From positions 186,001 to 250,000 of the forward strand of contig NZ_JAATOP010000005.1 in NCBI RefSeq assembly GCF_011806565.1: a stretch of DNA of 64,000 nt, given 5' to 3'. This document shows positions 1 to 8,261 of this stretch, in pieces (the first letter of the stretch is position 1; every line of letters starts with the position of its first letter). Source of the DNA: Marivivens donghaensis (GTDB lineage Bacteria > Pseudomonadota > Alphaproteobacteria > Rhodobacterales > Rhodobacteraceae). A model generated the notes under the pieces. It was not told the DNA's origin and made no database searches. It saw only the letters and a list, made by a program, of their open reading frames with translations. Made by a program: the position numbers and the translations under genes.

Positions 1-698
1 CGGCTGACGTCATGGTTGCCGGCGGCGCGGAAGCCGCGATCTGCAAGATCGGCATCGCGGGCTTCAATGCTTGTAAAGCGCTTTCCACCAAGGGCGCGGA
101 AGATCCGGCCAAGGCCAGCCGTCCCTACGACGCAGACCGTGACGGCTTTGTCATGGGCGAGGGCGCGGGCATGTTGGTTCTCGAAGACTACGAACACGCC
201 AAGGCGCGCGGCGCGAAAATCTACGCCGAAGTGCTCGGCTACGGCATGTCGGGCGACGCCTACCACATCACCGCTCCGTCGGAAGACGGCGAAGGCGCTG
301 GCCGCTGCATGGCTGCCGCTCTGAAAGACGCGGGTCTGGAGCCGTCGAAGGTCGACTACATCAACGCCCACGGTACCTCGACCATGGCCGACACCATCGA
401 GCTTGGCGCGGTCGAGCGTATGCTCGGCGATCACGCGAAGAACGTCACCATGTCCTCGACCAAGTCGATGACAGGTCACCTTCTGGGCGCTGCCGGTGCG
501 ATCGAAGCGGTCTTCTCGATCCTCGCGATCCGCGATCAGGTGGCTCCGCCGACCATCAACCTCGACAACCCCGCTGTCGAAACCGCCGTCGACCTCGCAC
601 CGAACAAGAAGGTCGAGCGCAAGATCGACGTCGCCCTGTCGAACTCCTTCGGCTTTGGCGGCACGAACGCTTCGGTCATCTTCGGGAAAGTCGACTAA
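1..698 (+). CDS. fabF: 3-oxoacyl-ACP synthase II (KAS II), 5'-truncated
   Basis: C-terminal part of the elongating beta-ketoacyl-ACP synthase, which condenses malonyl-ACP with a growing acyl-ACP in fatty acid synthesis. The reading frame is open from base 3; the start and the active-site cysteine lie left of the window. The two catalytic histidines are visible in the thiolase-fold motifs NAHGTST (about base 365) and [10 protein letters not shown] (about base 473), and the C-terminal glycine-rich FGFGGTNAS loop is intact. The TAA stop is followed at once by the ATG of mltG, so the two are probably cotranscribed. The family assignment is firm; FabF rather than FabB is inferred from overall similarity. 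Confidence 0.95.
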   Translation, partial: ADVMVAGGAEAAICKIGIAGFNACKALSTKGAEDPAKASRPYDADRDGFVMGEGAGMLVLEDYEHAKARGAKIYAEVLGYGMSGDAYHITAPSEDGEGAGRCMAAALKDAGLEPSKVDYINAHGTSTMADTIELGAVERMLGDHAKNVTMSSTKSMTGHLLGAAGAIEAVFSILAIRDQVAPPTINLDNPAVETAVDLAPNKKVERKIDVALSNSFGFGGTNASVIFGKVD

Positions 699-1856
699 AT
701 GTGGCGTAACCTCGCGTCCAACGCGCTGACGCTGTTCATCGTCGTGCTGTTTCTGCTCGGCGGCGTCATTCTGTGGGGCCAGCGTGCCTATCAGGAACCG
801 GGGCCGCTGGCGCAGGCGATGTGCCTCGAAGTGCCCCCGAACTCCGGTATCCGCCGTGTCGCGGCGGAGCTGGAGAACATGGACGCGATCTCCTCGCGTA
901 TGATCTTCAACATCGCCACCGATGTGGGTGACAAGAACGCCGACCTGAAGGCCGGTAGCTTCCTGATCCCGGCAGGCGCGTCGATGGAAGAGATCATCAC
1001 AGAGATCACCGGCACGGGTCAAAGCACCTGCGGCACCCAAGTGGTCTACGTGATCGGTGTGAACCGTGCCTTCGTCCGCGTGAACGAGCTGGACCCCGAA
1101 ACCCGCGAGTTCGATGCTGTGGCAGAGTTCGACATCGGCGCGGCTGACGTGCCTTCCGAATACGCCGAAGTACGCGGCCAGCAGGACACCCGTTACGCTG
1201 TGAACGTCGTCGAAGGCGGCACCAGCTACAACATCGTGCAGGCGCTGAACGGCATCGACGCGCTGGAAGGCGAGATCACCGAGATCCCCGCCGAAGGCTC
1301 GCTCGCTCCGCAGTATTACGAGTTCCAGCCCGGTGACAGCGTGACGGCTCTCGTGCAGCAGATGGAAGACAAGCAGGTCGCCAACCTCGCTGCCGCATGG
1401 GAACAGCGAGACGACGATCTGCCCTACGACACGCCCGAAGAGGCGCTCATCATGGCGTCGATCGTTGAAAAGGAAACCGGCATCGCCTCGGAACGCCCGC
1501 AGGTCGCCAGCGTCTTTATCAACCGTCTGCGTCAGGGGATGCGTCTGCAAACCGACCCGACTGTCATCTATGGCGTGACGAACGGCGAAGGCGTGCTGGG
1601 CCGCGGTCTGCGCCGCAGCGAACTGGACCGTCAGACCCCGTATAACACCTACCTGATCGACGGTCTGCCGCCGACGCCCATCGCCAACCCTGGTATGGAT
1701 GCGATCATGGCAGCGGTGAAGCCGGACGAGACGGACTACATCTTCTTCGTCGCCAAAACGCTGAACCCCGCCGATGGCCACGTGTTCTCGACCAACCTGT
1801 CGGACCACAATGACAACGTCGCAGCCTTCCGCGCTCTCGAAGCGGCGGCGAACTGA
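699..1856 (+). CDS. mltG: Endolytic murein transglycosylase MltG (YceG-like)
   Basis: Inner-membrane lytic transglycosylase that cuts nascent glycan strands and is thought to end their polymerisation. The 385-residue protein has one N-terminal membrane segment (about residues 9-27), a LysM-like region, and the YceG catalytic domain in the last third. The catalytic glutamate is in ASIVEKETG (about residue 263), followed by the conserved QTDPTVIYG and TPYNTYLIDGLPPTPI motifs. The start codon touches the fabF stop codon. A strong intrinsic terminator follows at 1924. The fabF-mltG order is common in proteobacteria. Length fits the family. Confidence 0.95.
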   Translation: MWRNLASNALTLFIVVLFLLGGVILWGQRAYQEPGPLAQAMCLEVPPNSGIRRVAAELENMDAISSRMIFNIATDVGDKNADLKAGSFLIPAGASMEEIITEITGTGQSTCGTQVVYVIGVNRAFVRVNELDPETREFDAVAEFDIGAADVPSEYAEVRGQQDTRYAVNVVEGGTSYNIVQALNGIDALEGEITEIPAEGSLAPQYYEFQPGDSVTALVQQMEDKQVANLAAAWEQRDDDLPYDTPEEALIMASIVEKETGIASERPQVASVFINRLRQGMRLQTDPTVIYGVTNGEGVLGRGLRRSELDRQTPYNTYLIDGLPPTPIANPGMDAIMAAVKPDETDYIFFVAKTLNPADGHVFSTNLSDHNDNVAAFRALEAAAN

Positions 1857-1897
1857 TCGGACGGGGCGTTAACCTCAAATATGCAAGCTCCGGCTAT

Positions 1898-1908
1898 TGT
1901 CACTGACA
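1898..1908. promoter_or_regulatory. 11-bp palindrome before the GTA cluster
   Basis: TGTCACTGACA is a perfect inverted repeat with a one-base centre, between mltG and the terminator that precedes GTA g1. It lies about 80 bases upstream of the g1 start, where a GTA promoter or operator could sit. There is no evidence for a bound protein; it may be chance. Confidence 0.25.
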
Positions 1909-1923
1909 GGCTGGACGCAAACG

Positions 1924-1949
1924 AAAGCGGTCCTTCGGGGCCGCTTTTT
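1924..1949 (+). terminator. Intrinsic terminator after mltG, just before GTA g1
   Basis: A 10-bp stem (AAAGCGGTCC pairing with GGGCCGCTTT, one G-T pair) closed by a TTCG tetraloop and followed by a T run. It should end fabF-mltG transcripts. The stem ends only about 40 bases before the GTA g1 start codon, so the GTA promoter either lies in those 40 bases or upstream of the hairpin. Confidence 0.85.
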
Positions 1950-1988
1950 CGTTTCCGCTCTACTGGCGGAGCCATTGAGGCAGGCAAC

Positions 1989-2291
1989 ATGACGCAAGCT
2001 GAAGATCACCGGACCGCCGACAAACGGCGGCTGGACGAAATGATCGAGATCTACGAAAGCGCGGTGCAGTCCGTGCGCCAGTTGATCGCAAGGATCGACG
2101 CCGGAGACGAGGAGGTGCCCAAGAAACTGGGTGCCCAGATCTCCACACTCTTCGATCTCTACGTCCGCATCCGCAAGGGACAGGACGACTTCAACGAAAA
2201 ATTCGGGAAAGCAGATGCAGACATCACCGATATCGCGCGCATCAGGGATGAAATCGGGCGCAAGCTTGATCGCATCCGCGAGCGCGGCTGA
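1989..2291 (+). CDS. GTA g1, small terminase subunit
   Basis: First gene of the gene transfer agent cluster. In Rhodobacter capsulatus the g1 product acts as the small terminase, helping the large subunit package host DNA. The 100-residue protein is highly charged and mostly predicted helical (RLDEMIEIYESAVQSVRQL, then a second helix ending RDEIGRKLDRIRERG). The ATG at 1989 was chosen over an in-frame ATG at 1881 because the extra 36 residues would be read through the terminator hairpin and look non-coding. It overlaps g2 by 44 bases in a different frame. Function rests on position and on the RcGTA literature. Confidence 0.8.
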   Translation: MTQAEDHRTADKRRLDEMIEIYESAVQSVRQLIARIDAGDEEVPKKLGAQISTLFDLYVRIRKGQDDFNEKFGKADADITDIARIRDEIGRKLDRIRERG

Positions 2292-3573
2292 ACAGAAGCG
2301 CTTTCTGGACGAACTGGAGGAGGCAGAGCTGACCGCTCTGCCTTTTCTGTTCGAGTTCTGGGCGCTTGGCCACCAGCTCCCGCCCGCAGGCGACTGGCGC
2401 ACATGGGTCATCTTGGGCGGTCGCGGAGCGGGCAAAACGCGGGCAGGGGCCGAATGGGTGCGTTCGGTGGTGGAAAGCGGCACCGCGAAACGCATCGCCA
2501 TCGTGGGGGAGACCAACGACCAAGCCCGCGAGGTGATGGTCTTTGGCGACAGCGGCATCATCGCCTGCTGCCCGCCGGACAACCGCCCCGAATGGATCGC
2601 GGGCCGCAGGATGCTGGTCTGGCCGAACGGCGCGTCGGCGCAGGTGTTCTCGGCCTTCGATCCCGAGGCCCTGCGCGGCCCCCAGTTCGACGCGGTCTGG
2701 GCTGACGAGATCGCCAAGTGGAAACGCGGGCAGGAGACGTGGGACATGATCCAGTTCGGCCTCCGTCTGGGCGACGACCCGCGCGCCTGCGTGACCACCA
2801 CGCCGCGCAACGCGGCGGTGCTGAAGGAACTGCTGGACCGCTCCAGCACCGCCGTTACCCACGCCCCGACCCACGCCAACCGCGCCAACCTCGCGGCGGG
2901 TTTCCTTGAAGAAGTCGAGCGCCGCTACGCAGGCACACGCCTCGGGCGGCAGGAGCTTGACGGCGTGCTGCTGGCGGACGTCGAAGGCGCGCTCTGGACC
3001 TCTGCGGGGCTGGAGGGGGCGCGGCTGGACCACGCGCCCGTACTGGACCGCATCGTCGTCGCCGTAGACCCGCCTGTGACGGGCCACAAACGCTCGGACG
3101 CCTGCGGGATCATCGTCGCGGGCGTGACGATGACCGGCCCGCCGCGCGACTGGAGGGCCTACGTGCTGGAGGACGCCTCGGTGCAAGGCGCCTTGCCCCA
3201 CGTCTGGGCCAAGGCCGCCGTGGACGCCTACCGCCGCCACGGCGCGGACCGTCTGGTGGCAGAGGTTAACCAAGGCGGCGCGCTGGTCGAGGAGGTCGTG
3301 CGCCAGATCGACCCGCTTGTGTCCTACCGCGCCGTCCGCGCCGCCACAGGCAAAAGCGCCCGCGCCGAACCCGTCGCGGCGCTCTATGAACAGGGCCGCG
3401 TGGCGCACCTGCGGGGGGTCGGCGATCTGGAGGACCAGATGTGCCGCATGACCATGCAGGGCTATGACGGGCAGGGCTCGCCCGACCGCGTCGATGCGCT
3501 GGTCTGGGCGCTGCATGAGTTGCTGATCGGTCCCGCTGCCAACTGGCGCGCTCCGCGTGTGAGGGGGCTGTAG
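2248..3573 (+). CDS. GTA g2, large terminase (packaging ATPase/nuclease)
   Basis: Motor of the GTA particle: it translocates about one headful of mostly random host DNA into the capsid and cuts it. The 441-residue protein has the Walker A motif GGRGAGKTRAG near residue 61, a Walker B-like VWADEIAKW near residue 150, and a C-terminal RNase H-like nuclease with acidic residues in AVDPPVTGHKRSDACG, AEVNQGG and SPDRVDALVWAL. The ATG at 2248 is preferred; an upstream start at 2131 would overlap most of g1. An unusual 145-base gap with repeat copy A follows before the portal gene. Confidence 0.93.
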   Translation: MKSGASLIASASAAEQKRFLDELEEAELTALPFLFEFWALGHQLPPAGDWRTWVILGGRGAGKTRAGAEWVRSVVESGTAKRIAIVGETNDQAREVMVFGDSGIIACCPPDNRPEWIAGRRMLVWPNGASAQVFSAFDPEALRGPQFDAVWADEIAKWKRGQETWDMIQFGLRLGDDPRACVTTTPRNAAVLKELLDRSSTAVTHAPTHANRANLAAGFLEEVERRYAGTRLGRQELDGVLLADVEGALWTSAGLEGARLDHAPVLDRIVVAVDPPVTGHKRSDACGIIVAGVTMTGPPRDWRAYVLEDASVQGALPHVWAKAAVDAYRRHGADRLVAEVNQGGALVEEVVRQIDPLVSYRAVRAATGKSARAEPVAALYEQGRVAHLRGVGDLEDQMCRMTMQGYDGQGSPDRVDALVWALHELLIGPAANWRAPRVRGL

Positions 3574-3577
3574 CTGC

Positions 3578-3627
3578 GCCCTTGCGGGCTTGCGGCCTCC
3601 GGCGGAGGTATTTTTGTCAGAATGAAG
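3578..3627 (+). repeat. Two-hairpin intergenic repeat, copy A (inside GTA cluster)
   Basis: Copy A of a five-member intergenic family in this window. It has a short hairpin (GCCC, loop TTGC, GGGC at 3578-3589), a second hairpin (CCTCC, loop GGC, GGAGG at 3596-3608) and the conserved tail TATTTTTGTCAGAATGAAG (3609-3627), identical to the tail of copy B. Unlike the other copies, its tail points away from the preceding stop codon. It separates terminase from portal in an otherwise tightly packed operon. Confidence 0.8.
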
Positions 3628-3634
3628 AGGCGGG

Positions 3635-3650
3635 GGCACCGTACGGTGCC
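3635..3650. other. Perfect 16-bp palindrome between GTA g2 and g3
   Basis: GGCACCGTACGGTGCC is a perfect inverted repeat that could fold as a 6-bp stem with a GTAC loop, or act as a dimer binding site. No T run follows, so it is not a classical terminator. It lies 69 bases upstream of the portal start, next to repeat copy A. Confidence 0.6.
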
Positions 3651-3718
3651 TTCGCCGCATTTTAAGAGGAATGGCGGATAACGGTTTCATCGGATCGGGC
3701 GGGATCAAGGAGAAGCCA

Positions 3719-4888
3719 ATGTTTGACTTTCTGAAACGCGGCGCGGCACAGGTGCCCGAGGCAAAGGCATCCGCCACAGGGCGCGTTGTTGCCATGGGCG
3801 CGGGCCGCGTTGTCTGGTCGCCGCGTGATACCGCGTCACTGACCAAGCAGGGCTTTACTGGTAATCCGGTCGGGTTTCGCGCGGTAAAGATGATTTCCGA
3901 GGCCGCTGCCGCGCTGCCGCTGGTCTATCAGGACCGCGAACGCCGTTATGAGGAGCACCCCGTCGCGGGTCTCTTGCAGCGTCCCAATGGCGGGCAGGGC
4001 CGCGCCGCGTTTCTGGAGGCAGTCTACGGCCAGCTTCTGCTGACGGGGAACGCCTATCTGGAGGCCGTCGGCGCGGACGATCTGCCGCTGGAGCTGCATG
4101 TGCTGCGCTCCGACCGCATGAGCCTCGTTCCTGGCGCTGACGGCTGGCCCGTGGCCTATGATTACGCCGTTGGCGGGCGCAAGCATCGTTTCGCCCTCGG
4201 CGACGGTCCTAGCCCCATCTGCCACATCCGCAGCTTCCACCCGCAGGACGACCATTACGGCCTCTCGCCGATGGAGGCCGCCGCGACGGCCGTGGACGTG
4301 CACAACAGCGCCTCGCGTTGGTCGAAGGCGCTGCTCGATAATGCCGCGCGTCCGTCGGGTGCGATCGTCTACAACGGTGCTGACGGGCAGGGCACCATGA
4401 CCGCCGATCAGTACGACCGCCTGCTCCACGAGATGGAGACCATGCACCAAGGCGCGCGTAATGCGGGGCGTCCGATGCTGCTCGAAGGGGGGCTCGACTG
4501 GAAACCGATGGGGTTCAGCCCGTCGGATATGGAGTTCCAGAAAACCAAGGAAGCCGCCGCGCGCGAGATTGCCACCGCCTTTGGTGTGCCGCCGATGATG
4601 CTCGGCATTCCAGGGGATGCGACCTACGCCAATTATCAGGAGGCAAACCGCGCATTTTATCGCCTCACCGTCATGCCGCTGGCATCGCGGGTCACGGGGG
4701 TCATTGCAGACTGGCTGTCCGATTTCACCGGCGAGCGCATCGACATGCGTCCCGACCCCGACCAGATCCCCGCACTGGCGGCCGAACGCGAAGCGGCGTG
4801 GCGGCGTGTGAGCGATGCGAGTTTCCTCACCGACGCGGAGAAGCGCGCATTGCTGGGCCTGCCTGCGCTGGAGGTGACGCATGGGTGA
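3719..4888 (+). CDS. GTA g3, portal protein (HK97 family)
   Basis: Dodecameric ring at the capsid vertex through which DNA enters and leaves. The 389-residue product follows HK97-type portals: N-terminal stretch with GNPVGFRAVKMISEAAAALPL, GNAYLE motif, core with SPMEAAATAVD and NAARPSGAI, and a C-terminal helical region with FGVPPMMLGI and YANYQEANRAFY. The ATG at 3719 has a good AAGGAG ribosome site seven bases upstream; an in-frame ATG at 3671 has none at proper distance. It overlaps g3.5 by 8 bases. Confidence 0.93.
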   Translation: MFDFLKRGAAQVPEAKASATGRVVAMGAGRVVWSPRDTASLTKQGFTGNPVGFRAVKMISEAAAALPLVYQDRERRYEEHPVAGLLQRPNGGQGRAAFLEAVYGQLLLTGNAYLEAVGADDLPLELHVLRSDRMSLVPGADGWPVAYDYAVGGRKHRFALGDGPSPICHIRSFHPQDDHYGLSPMEAAATAVDVHNSASRWSKALLDNAARPSGAIVYNGADGQGTMTADQYDRLLHEMETMHQGARNAGRPMLLEGGLDWKPMGFSPSDMEFQKTKEAAAREIATAFGVPPMMLGIPGDATYANYQEANRAFYRLTVMPLASRVTGVIADWLSDFTGERIDMRPDPDQIPALAAEREAAWRRVSDASFLTDAEKRALLGLPALEVTHG

Positions 4889-5069
4889 TGTCGTTGACCT
4901 CAAACCCCGCGAGGAGCCGCCCGCCACCGATTTCTGGTTCGCCCAGCTCGATCTGCGCTTGGGCCGTATCGAAACCGTCATCACGCGGCTGGCCCGTCAG
5001 GTCTGGCTGGTGATGTGCGCCGTGCTGGCGCTGACGCTGGCGACGCTTGTCAGTCAGATCGCCGGATAA
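4881..5069 (+). CDS. GTA g3.5, small membrane-anchored protein
   Basis: A 62-residue protein between portal and protease, at the place of RcGTA orf g3.5. The first half is polar; the C-terminal half (VWLVMCAVLALTLATLVSQI) is one hydrophobic segment. Start overlaps the portal stop by 8 bases. The role is unknown; a membrane-associated assembly function is only a guess. No enzymatic motif is visible. Confidence 0.75.
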   Translation: MGDVVDLKPREEPPATDFWFAQLDLRLGRIETVITRLARQVWLVMCAVLALTLATLVSQIAG

Positions 5070-5078
5070 GGAGAGACC

Positions 5079-5618
5079 ATGCTTGAACACAAATTCACGG
5101 CCCTTGGCGGGGACGTTGCCCTGACCGACGGGCATGTCATCGCGGGCTACGCCTCGCTCTTCGGGGCGGTTGATCAGGGCGGCGATATCGTCGAGCGGGG
5201 GGCCTATGCGGCCTCGCTGAAACGGCTCGCGGCCAAAGGCGGCGCGGTCAAGATGCTCTGGCAGCACGACCCCGCGCAGCCCATCGGCATCTGGGACGAA
5301 GTAACCGAGGACGACCGCGGCCTCCGTGTCAAAGGCCGTCTGCTGACCGACGTTGCCAAAGGCCGCGAGGCTGCCGCACTGATCGAGGCTGGCGCCATCG
5401 ACGGGCTCTCCATCGGGTACCGCACGCTCAAGGCATCCAAGGATGCGCAGGGCCGCCGTCTGCTGACCGAGCTCGACCTGTGGGAGGTGTCTCTCGTGAC
5501 CTTCCCGATGCTGCCCGAGGCGCGCGTTGCCGCCAAGGGTGACACCCCCGAACACACCGCGCTGCGCGATGTGGCAGATGCGTTCCGCAGCGCCGCACGG
5601 ATTTTCGCCAAGGGCTGA
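5079..5618 (+). CDS. GTA g4, prohead protease (HK97 family)
   Basis: Serine protease of the HK97 prohead class (S78/U35 type) that trims the N-terminal part of the capsid protein during maturation and then itself. The 179-residue protein shows the catalytic histidine in MLWQHDP (about residue 65) and the serine in IDGLSIGYR (about residue 111), followed by the conserved LWEVSLVTFPMLPEARV strand. Ribosome site GGAGAG precedes the ATG. The next gene, 22 bases downstream, is its substrate. Confidence 0.92.
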   Translation: MLEHKFTALGGDVALTDGHVIAGYASLFGAVDQGGDIVERGAYAASLKRLAAKGGAVKMLWQHDPAQPIGIWDEVTEDDRGLRVKGRLLTDVAKGREAAALIEAGAIDGLSIGYRTLKASKDAQGRRLLTELDLWEVSLVTFPMLPEARVAAKGDTPEHTALRDVADAFRSAARIFAKG

Positions 5619-5640
5619 GCCCGCTTTCGAAAGGACAGGA

Positions 5641-6819
5641 ATGGAACACCCCGAGATCAAATCCCGGGCCGGAGAAGACGTGTCTCCGGCCGAGGACATG
5701 AAATCCGCGCTGAGCGATTTCATGAGCGAATTCAAAACCTTTTCCGACGGCATTGATGCCAGATTTCAACAGCAGGAAGACCGGATGACCAAACTCGACC
5801 GTAAATCGCTGATCGCAGCACGCCCCGTACTCTCGGCAGGCGCACATGAAGAAGTCCCGCACCAGAAGGCGTTCGCCGCCTACCTGCGTTCGGGCGATGA
5901 CGAGGGCCTGCGTGACCTGCCGCTCGAAGGCAAGGCGATGTCCTCGACCGTGGCTGCCGACGGCGGCTATCTGGTGGACCCGCAGACCTCGGACCACATC
6001 AAATCGGCGCTGAATTCGACCGCGTCGCTGCGCGCCGTCGCCTCCATCGTGACAGTCGAGGCGACCTCGTATGACCTCCTGATCGACCACGCCGACATGG
6101 GCGCGGGCTGGGCGAACGAGGACACCGCCACCGGCGAGACCGCGGCCCCGCAGATCGACCGCATCACCATCCCGCTCAACGAACTCTCGGCCATGCCGAA
6201 GGTCTCGCAGCGCCTTCTGGATGACAGCGCGTTCGACATCGAAAACTGGCTGGCCTCGCGCATCGCGGACAAGTTCGCCCGTTCCGAAGCTTCGGCCTTT
6301 GTCGCGGGCAATGGCGCCGACAAACCCAAGGGCTTCCTGACCTATCCCGTCACCCCGAATGCGGCGTGGGAGTGGGGCAAGATCGGCTATGTCTCCACCG
6401 GCGTGTCGGGCGGCATCGAGACCGGCGATCCGATCATCGAACTGGTCTATGCCCTCGGCGCCGAATACCGCGCGGGCGCGAGCTTCGTGATGAACTCGAA
6501 AACCGCCGGCACTGTCCGCAAGCTCAAGGACGCCGACGGCCGTTTCCTGTGGTCGGACGGCCTGAGCCAGGGCGAACCTGCACGCCTCATGGGCTATCCG
6601 GTCCTCATCGCCGAGGACATGCCTGACGTCGCCGCAGGTGCCAATGCGATTGCCTTTGGTGACTTCGCGCAGGGCTACACCATCGCCGAACGCCCCGACG
6701 TGCGCCTGCTGCGCGATCCGTTCTCGGCCAAGCCGCACGTTCTGTTCTACGCGACCAAGCGCGTCGGCGGTGCCGTCAGTGACTTCAAGGCGATCAAGCT
6801 GCTGAAGTTCGCAGCCTGA
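5641..6819 (+). CDS. GTA g5, major capsid protein (HK97 fold)
   Basis: Builds the GTA head. The 392-residue product has an N-terminal polar, helical scaffold region of roughly 100 residues, which the g4 protease should remove, then the HK97 fold: VAADGGYLVDPQ, the E-loop around WANEDTATGETAAPQ, and the SEASAFVAGNGADKPKGFL and MGYPVLIAEDMPDV motifs. The ATG at 5641 follows AAGGACAGGA. A GC-rich hairpin sits 11 bases after the stop (6831-6854). The cleavage site was not determined. Confidence 0.95.
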   Translation: MEHPEIKSRAGEDVSPAEDMKSALSDFMSEFKTFSDGIDARFQQQEDRMTKLDRKSLIAARPVLSAGAHEEVPHQKAFAAYLRSGDDEGLRDLPLEGKAMSSTVAADGGYLVDPQTSDHIKSALNSTASLRAVASIVTVEATSYDLLIDHADMGAGWANEDTATGETAAPQIDRITIPLNELSAMPKVSQRLLDDSAFDIENWLASRIADKFARSEASAFVAGNGADKPKGFLTYPVTPNAAWEWGKIGYVSTGVSGGIETGDPIIELVYALGAEYRAGASFVMNSKTAGTVRKLKDADGRFLWSDGLSQGEPARLMGYPVLIAEDMPDVAAGANAIAFGDFAQGYTIAERPDVRLLRDPFSAKPHVLFYATKRVGGAVSDFKAIKLLKFAA

Positions 6820-6830
6820 GCCACCCCATA

Positions 6831-6854
6831 GGCAGGCGATCCTCCCCGCCTGCC
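6831..6854 (+). other. Hairpin after the capsid gene
   Basis: A 7-bp perfect stem (GGCAGGC pairing with GCCTGCC) with a 10-base loop lies in the 133-base gap between capsid g5 and connector g6, the second-largest gap in the GTA cluster. No T run follows. It could slow 3'-end decay of the capsid message or partly attenuate transcription, giving more capsid than connector. That role is inferred. Confidence 0.5.
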
Positions 6855-6952
6855 TGACCGGACGCGCCCGCATTGTCCAGCTGTTCCCTCCGTCCGAGCA
6901 GTGTCGGGATTTGCGTCCGGTCTCCTTTCCACGCCGCCTTCGGAGACCTTCC

Positions 6953-7546
6953 ATGATGCTGACAGAACAGACACCGGTGCCCGCCGCGGCCCTTCCGGTG
7001 GCCCAATTCAAAGACCACCTGCGTCTGGGTGCCGATCTCCCCGAGGACGGCTCCGGCGATGCCCCGCTGCAAAGCTGCCTGCGCGCCGCTATCGCCGCGA
7101 TCGAGGCCCGCACCGGCCGCATCCTGATTTCGCGCCCGTTCACGTGGGTCATCGGCCAGTGGCGCAATCCGTCCGAACAGACGCTCCCCGTGCAGCCCGT
7201 GTCCGACGTGACAGCCATCCGCCTTGTGGACCGCGCAGGAGGCGAGACCACCGCCAGCGGCTTTGCGCTCGCGCCCGGTTTTCGCGGCCCGTTCCTGATC
7301 GCGCTGGGACTGGAGCTGCCGCACATCCCCGCTGGCGGCTACGCCCGCGTGGAACTGACCGCAGGCTACGGCACCACCTTCGACGCGATCCCCGCCGATC
7401 TGGCGCAGGCGGTGCTGATGCTCGCCGCGCACTACTACGATTTCCGCCACGGCCAAGCGGTCGAACGCGCCACGTTCCCGCCCGCCGTCGCCGCCATCAC
7501 CGCGCGTTTCCAGCCGATCCGCATGACCGCAGGAGCCCGCCCGTGA
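6953..7546 (+). CDS. GTA g6, head-tail connector (adaptor)
   Basis: Ring protein joining portal to tail. The 197-residue product matches gp6-like connectors: LPVAQFKDHLRL near the N-terminus, IEARTGRILISRPFTWVI, VSDVTAIRLVD, and a C-terminal helical AQAVLMLAAHYYDFR. The start is ATG 6953 or the adjacent ATG 6956, with GGAG about nine bases upstream; a longer in-frame start at 6911 lacks a ribosome site. It overlaps g7 by 4 bases. Confidence 0.88.
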   Translation: MMLTEQTPVPAAALPVAQFKDHLRLGADLPEDGSGDAPLQSCLRAAIAAIEARTGRILISRPFTWVIGQWRNPSEQTLPVQPVSDVTAIRLVDRAGGETTASGFALAPGFRGPFLIALGLELPHIPAGGYARVELTAGYGTTFDAIPADLAQAVLMLAAHYYDFRHGQAVERATFPPAVAAITARFQPIRMTAGARP

Positions 7547-7827
7547 AAGCGCCCGTCCTGAACACGCCTCTCACGCTGCAAACCCGCACCCGCACGCCCG
7601 ACGATGCGGGCGGCTATGCCGAGGGTTGGACCGATGTCGCGACCGTCTGGGCCGCCGTCGATGCCCGCGCCAGCGCTTCCGGCACCTCGCTGCGCATCAT
7701 GGCCCGCAATGACATCCGCCCCGCGCGGCACGACCGCATCCTCAGCGGCGGACGCAGCTACACGGTCAACGCTGTGGCCGATGCGCAGCGCGGTTTCCTG
7801 CTCTGCTTCGCGAAGGAGGACACATGA
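7543..7827 (+). CDS. GTA g7, head-tail adaptor / head closure protein
   Basis: A 94-residue SPP1 gp16-like stopper expected to sit below the connector ring. It contains the characteristic PDDAGGYAEGWTDVATVWA opening and the RHDRILSGGRSYTVNAV beta-strands. The start is GTG at 7543, overlapping the g6 stop as GTGA with a GGAG ribosome site; the longer open frame upstream (from 6901) is the g6 shadow. It overlaps g8 by 4 bases. Confidence 0.87.
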   Translation: MKAPVLNTPLTLQTRTRTPDDAGGYAEGWTDVATVWAAVDARASASGTSLRIMARNDIRPARHDRILSGGRSYTVNAVADAQRGFLLCFAKEDT

Positions 7828-8228
7828 CCTACGCGCTTTCCGCCGCCCTGCAAGCTGCGGTTTTCCAGCAGCTCTACACCGACCCCGAGGTCGTCCGTCA
7901 CCTCGGCTCCCACATCTATGACGCGCTGCCCTTCGGCACCGCGCCGCAGCTCTATGCGCAGCTTGGCCCCGAAACGGTGAAGGACGCATCCGATGCCACG
8001 GGCCACGGTGCCCAGCACGATTTCACCGTGTCCGTCGTCACCACGCAGGCAGGCTTCACCGCCGCGAAAGAGGCCGCCGCCGCGATCTGCATCGCGCTCG
8101 AAAACCCGCTCACGCTCACCGCCGGACACCTCGTCTCGCTCGCCTTCACCCGTGCCGTGGCCGCCCGTCAGGGCGACGACACCCGCCGCATCGACCTGCG
8201 CTTCCGTGCGCGCACCCAGCTTAACTGA
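7824..8228 (+). CDS. GTA g8, tail terminator (DUF3168)
   Basis: Hexameric ring that caps the tail tube and joins it to the head. The 134-residue protein has the DUF3168 pattern: ALQAAVFQQLYTDPEV, GSHIYDALPFG, the central strand HDFTVSVVTTQAGF, and the end strand RRIDLRFRARTQL. The ATG overlaps the g7 stop by 4 bases and is preceded by GGAGG. Confidence 0.88.
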   Translation: MTYALSAALQAAVFQQLYTDPEVVRHLGSHIYDALPFGTAPQLYAQLGPETVKDASDATGHGAQHDFTVSVVTTQAGFTAAKEAAAAICIALENPLTLTAGHLVSLAFTRAVAARQGDDTRRIDLRFRARTQLN

Positions 8229-8261
8229 GGCCCGTAAGCCTCTGACACAAGGAGATTTTCT

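Noticed and set aside
1872-1890. CtrA binding site before the GTA cluster
   Set aside because: One TTAA half-site is present, but the second half seven bases on is a poor match.
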